Assembly: GCA_946481075.1 (NCBI GenBank) | Contig: CAMLMC010000004.1 | Span: 81,863-145,862 of the forward strand | Reading direction: 5' to 3' | Source: an uncultured Alphaproteobacteria bacterium | GTDB lineage: Bacteria; Pseudomonadota; Alphaproteobacteria; Micavibrionales; Micavibrionaceae | Length of the DNA stretch: 64,000 bases | Notes under the pieces: model-generated | What the model was told of the DNA's origin: nothing | The model's database searches: none | Seen by the model: only the letters and a program-made list of their open reading frames with translations | Program-made: the position numbers and the translations under genes | Shown: positions 62,227-64,000 of the stretch, one piece after another | Numbering within the stretch: the stretch's first letter is position 1 | Layout: each line of letters starts with the position of its first letter

Positions 62227-64000
62227 TCAGAACGCCCCCCACGCGGTGCCGTTGCAATATTCCCATGTTGCGGGACTGACATAGCGCAACGTGCCAACAT
62301 TGCTGGCCGAACATGTTGTTGTGTCATTACCAAACCGGAAGCTGCCGCCTTGAAGATCAACCATGGATAAACCGGAGACATGGGTGGGATTCGTGACATT
62401 TGTGGTGGTGCCATTGCCTCCCTGATACATGTCATTTTTGCCCCAGCAGTAAATAGAACCGCTTGATGAAATACCGCAGCTTTGATCATGGCCCGCTGCC
62501 AGACTTACGAAACTATAAGAGGCAAGAACGGGGGTTGGCACAGATTTGGAAACCGTTGTGCCGTCCCCCAATCGGCCGCTACTACCGTATCCCCAGCAAT
62601 AGGCCAGCCCGTCCGTACGAAGGGCGCAGGTATGATCCTCACCGGGCGCCACAAGGATAAATTTATGACCGCCCGTAACCAGCGTCGGCGTTGAACGCGT
62701 TGTTGTCGTGCCATCGCCCAACTTCCCGTCGACGTTCGCGCCCCAACAATAAGTATCACTGGCCGTATTGATACCGCATGAGTAGTTATGGCCGACGAAG
62801 ACGCCGGTAAAAACATGCCCTCCACTTACGGCCGTGGGCGCTGTCCTGTTGGTCGTCGTGCCATCGCCTAGTTGCGAAACATCGTTTTCTCCCCAGCAGT
62901 AGGCCGCGCCATTGTCTTTAAGGGCGCAAGTGTGCTCTTCTTCACTAGATATGTCTGTAAATTTATGACCGCCAGTCACCGCAACGGGCGTTGTACTATT
63001 TGTTGTGTTACCTGTGCCGAGTTGTCCGACGCCGTTATACCCCCAGCAATAGGCCGCGCCATCTGCGCGAATACCGCAAGTCTGGCCAAGCCCGGCAGCA
63101 ATTTTCACAAATTTATGGCTGCCGGAAACAAGAACGGGAGAGCTCCTGTTTGTCGTCGTGCCATCGCCCAGTTTCCCGTTTGTGTTTTCGCCCCAGCAAT
63201 AAACCGCACCATCGCTGCGAAGGCCGCAAGTGTGGTAATGTTCCGCTGTAATTTGTACAAATTTGTGACCGCCCAATACCTGTGCCGGTGTAGTCTTATC
63301 GACGGTTGTGCCATCGCCCACCTGCCCGACATTGTTACGCCCCCAGCAGTAGGCAGAGCCATCAAGACGAAGGGCGCAGGTATGGCTAAACCCCGCGGCA
63401 ATCTTCCCTTCATACAATCCGTTATATCGGTATTGGCTGGTCGCACCGCTCGGCACAACAACGGGGCCATAAGATGTGCCGTCGCAGACCTCAAGCCCGT
63501 TTGCCGTGGTGTATTTCACGGTGCCCGTTATTCCCGCGCCGCATGCCACGCCGTCGTCACCGAATTGATACGGGACTTGTTGGTAATCGAGCATGGAGAA
63601 ACCGAGGACGTGGGTGGGGATATACGCTGTGGACCCCGTGCCATTTCCTACCGCTGCAGCACCCCAGCAATAAGCTGATCCACTTGAGGCTATACCACAG
63701 GTTCGGGTTGCACCCATTGCAAGTGAAGCGAAAGGATGACCGCCGGAGACTGCTGTTGGAATATTGCGTTGCGTGGTGGTGCCATCTCCCAACTGTCCGG
63801 TCCAGTTGCTCCCCCAACAATATGCTATTCCATCTGTGCGAATAGCGCAGGAGGAACTCCCCTCGGGCGATATTTGTACGAATTTATAATCGCCCGTAAC
63901 TGCAACAGGTATTGTGCTCTGGGTTGTAGTACCATCACCTAGTTGACCATTAGAGTTTGATCCCCAGCAATAAGCCGCGCCATCCGTGCGAATACCGCAA
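62227..64000 (-). CDS. Second RCC1-repeat protein, C-terminal part (runs off the window)
   Basis: The frame is open from base 63999 to the stop at 62227, giving about 590 residues of C-terminus. It shows the end of one repeat block (three repeats visible), a linker with GTVKYTTANGLEVCDGTSYG, a complete block of seven repeats and a terminal element with CSASNVGTLRYVSPATWEYC and CNGTAW. The repeat design matches the downstream protein, again with cysteine pairs. The N-terminus lies beyond the window. It directly precedes the complete RCC1 gene on the same strand. Confidence 0.78.
   Translation of the reverse strand, partial: CGIRTDGAAYCWGSNSNGQLGDGTTTQSTIPVAVTGDYKFVQISPEGSSSCAIRTDGIAYCWGSNWTGQLGDGTTTQRNIPTAVSGGHPFASLAMGATRTCGIASSGSAYCWGAAAVGNGTGSTAYIPTHVLGFSMLDYQQVPYQFGDDGVACGAGITGTVKYTTANGLEVCDGTSYGPVVVPSGATSQYRYNGLYEGKIAAGFSHTCALRLDGSAYCWGRNNVGQVGDGTTVDKTTPAQVLGGHKFVQITAEHYHTCGLRSDGAVYCWGENTNGKLGDGTTTNRSSPVLVSGSHKFVKIAAGLGQTCGIRADGAAYCWGYNGVGQLGTGNTTNSTTPVAVTGGHKFTDISSEEEHTCALKDNGAAYCWGENDVSQLGDGTTTNRTAPTAVSGGHVFTGVFVGHNYSCGINTASDTYCWGANVDGKLGDGTTTTRSTPTLVTGGHKFILVAPGEDHTCALRTDGLAYCWGYGSSGRLGDGTTVSKSVPTPVLASYSFVSLAAGHDQSCGISSSGSIYCWGKNDMYQGGNGTTTNVTNPTHVSGLSMVDLQGGSFRFGNDTTTCSASNVGTLRYVSPATWEYCNGTAWGAF

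Noticed and set aside
62222..62229. A single RCC1 gene split by a frameshift or stop at 62227
   Set aside because: The downstream part begins with its own ATG and an independent SGN-helix and pilin-like N-terminus, so two genes are more likely.
57788..64000. CRISPR-like periodic repeats
   Set aside because: The period is about 150 bases, within an open reading frame, and the repeats encode RCC1 blades; there are no short palindromic repeats or unique spacers.

Overview
This window looks like a chromosome segment of a free-living, motile alphaproteobacterium of about 54-56% GC. Alphaproteobacterial signs are the secB-fxsA-Tim44-mltA neighbourhood, the rpmH-rnpA-yidD-yidC-engB order, a perfect CtrA-type box, and flgK/flgL behind a sigma-54 promoter. 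A Micavibrio-like or Rhodospirillales-like host would fit, but that is inference; no rRNA or other marker gene here fixes the taxon.

Layout. 1-9.4 kb is housekeeping: a DUF3108 protein (partial), a FemAB-type acyltransferase, a PH-domain membrane protein, dapD, an HD-hydrolase-like gene, dapE, then truA-fmt-def-rmuC on the minus strand. 9.4-13.5 kb holds a short exported protein with an N-terminal SGN-plus-helix segment and the rpmH-rnpA-yidD-yidC-engB cluster. 13.6-17.2 kb has an unknown gene, a DotE-like gene, a PII gene and a UbiH-type monooxygenase.

14.4-43.7 kb is dominated by a Dot/Icm-type (type IVB) secretion system. Minus-strand cluster 1 (27.5 to 17.2 kb) is dotI-dotH-dotG-dotF-dotP-dotN-dotO plus an unknown membrane protein, in the Legionella icmL-K-E-G-(C)-D-J-B order. 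The dotE (icmC) slot is an empty 343-bp gap, and a dotE-like gene lies on the plus strand at 14.4 kb. Minus-strand cluster 2 (43.7 to 37.3 kb) is a DsbC/G-like protein, an unknown 306-aa protein, a lytic transglycosylase, dotD, dotC, dotB, icmT and a TcpQ/PilL-like secreted protein. Between the clusters, on the plus strand, lie a four-gene operon encoding three large paralogous exported proteins of unknown function (one with a lysozyme-like N-terminus) and flgK-flgL. No dotA, dotL, dotM or clear dotK is seen, so the system must be completed elsewhere.

43.8-57.8 kb holds LemA, an M48 protease, a BI-1-like protein, a sigma-54-dependent response regulator, mscL, tRNA-Ala(GGC), a PDC-type periplasmic protein with a chemoreceptor, a sigma-54-promoted small protein, an orphan TpsB transporter, mltA, Tim44-like, fxsA and secB. 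57.8-64 kb encodes two tandem giant RCC1-repeat surface proteins. The complete one has 21 cysteine-pair repeats in three blocks of seven behind a pilin-like N-terminus, which suggests three seven-bladed propellers on a membrane or pilus-like anchor. The partial one shows another complete block of seven.

Taken together, the contact-secretion machine, triplicated exported proteins, peptidoglycan hydrolases and adhesin-like propeller proteins suggest a cell built to interact with other cells. That is inference from gene content.
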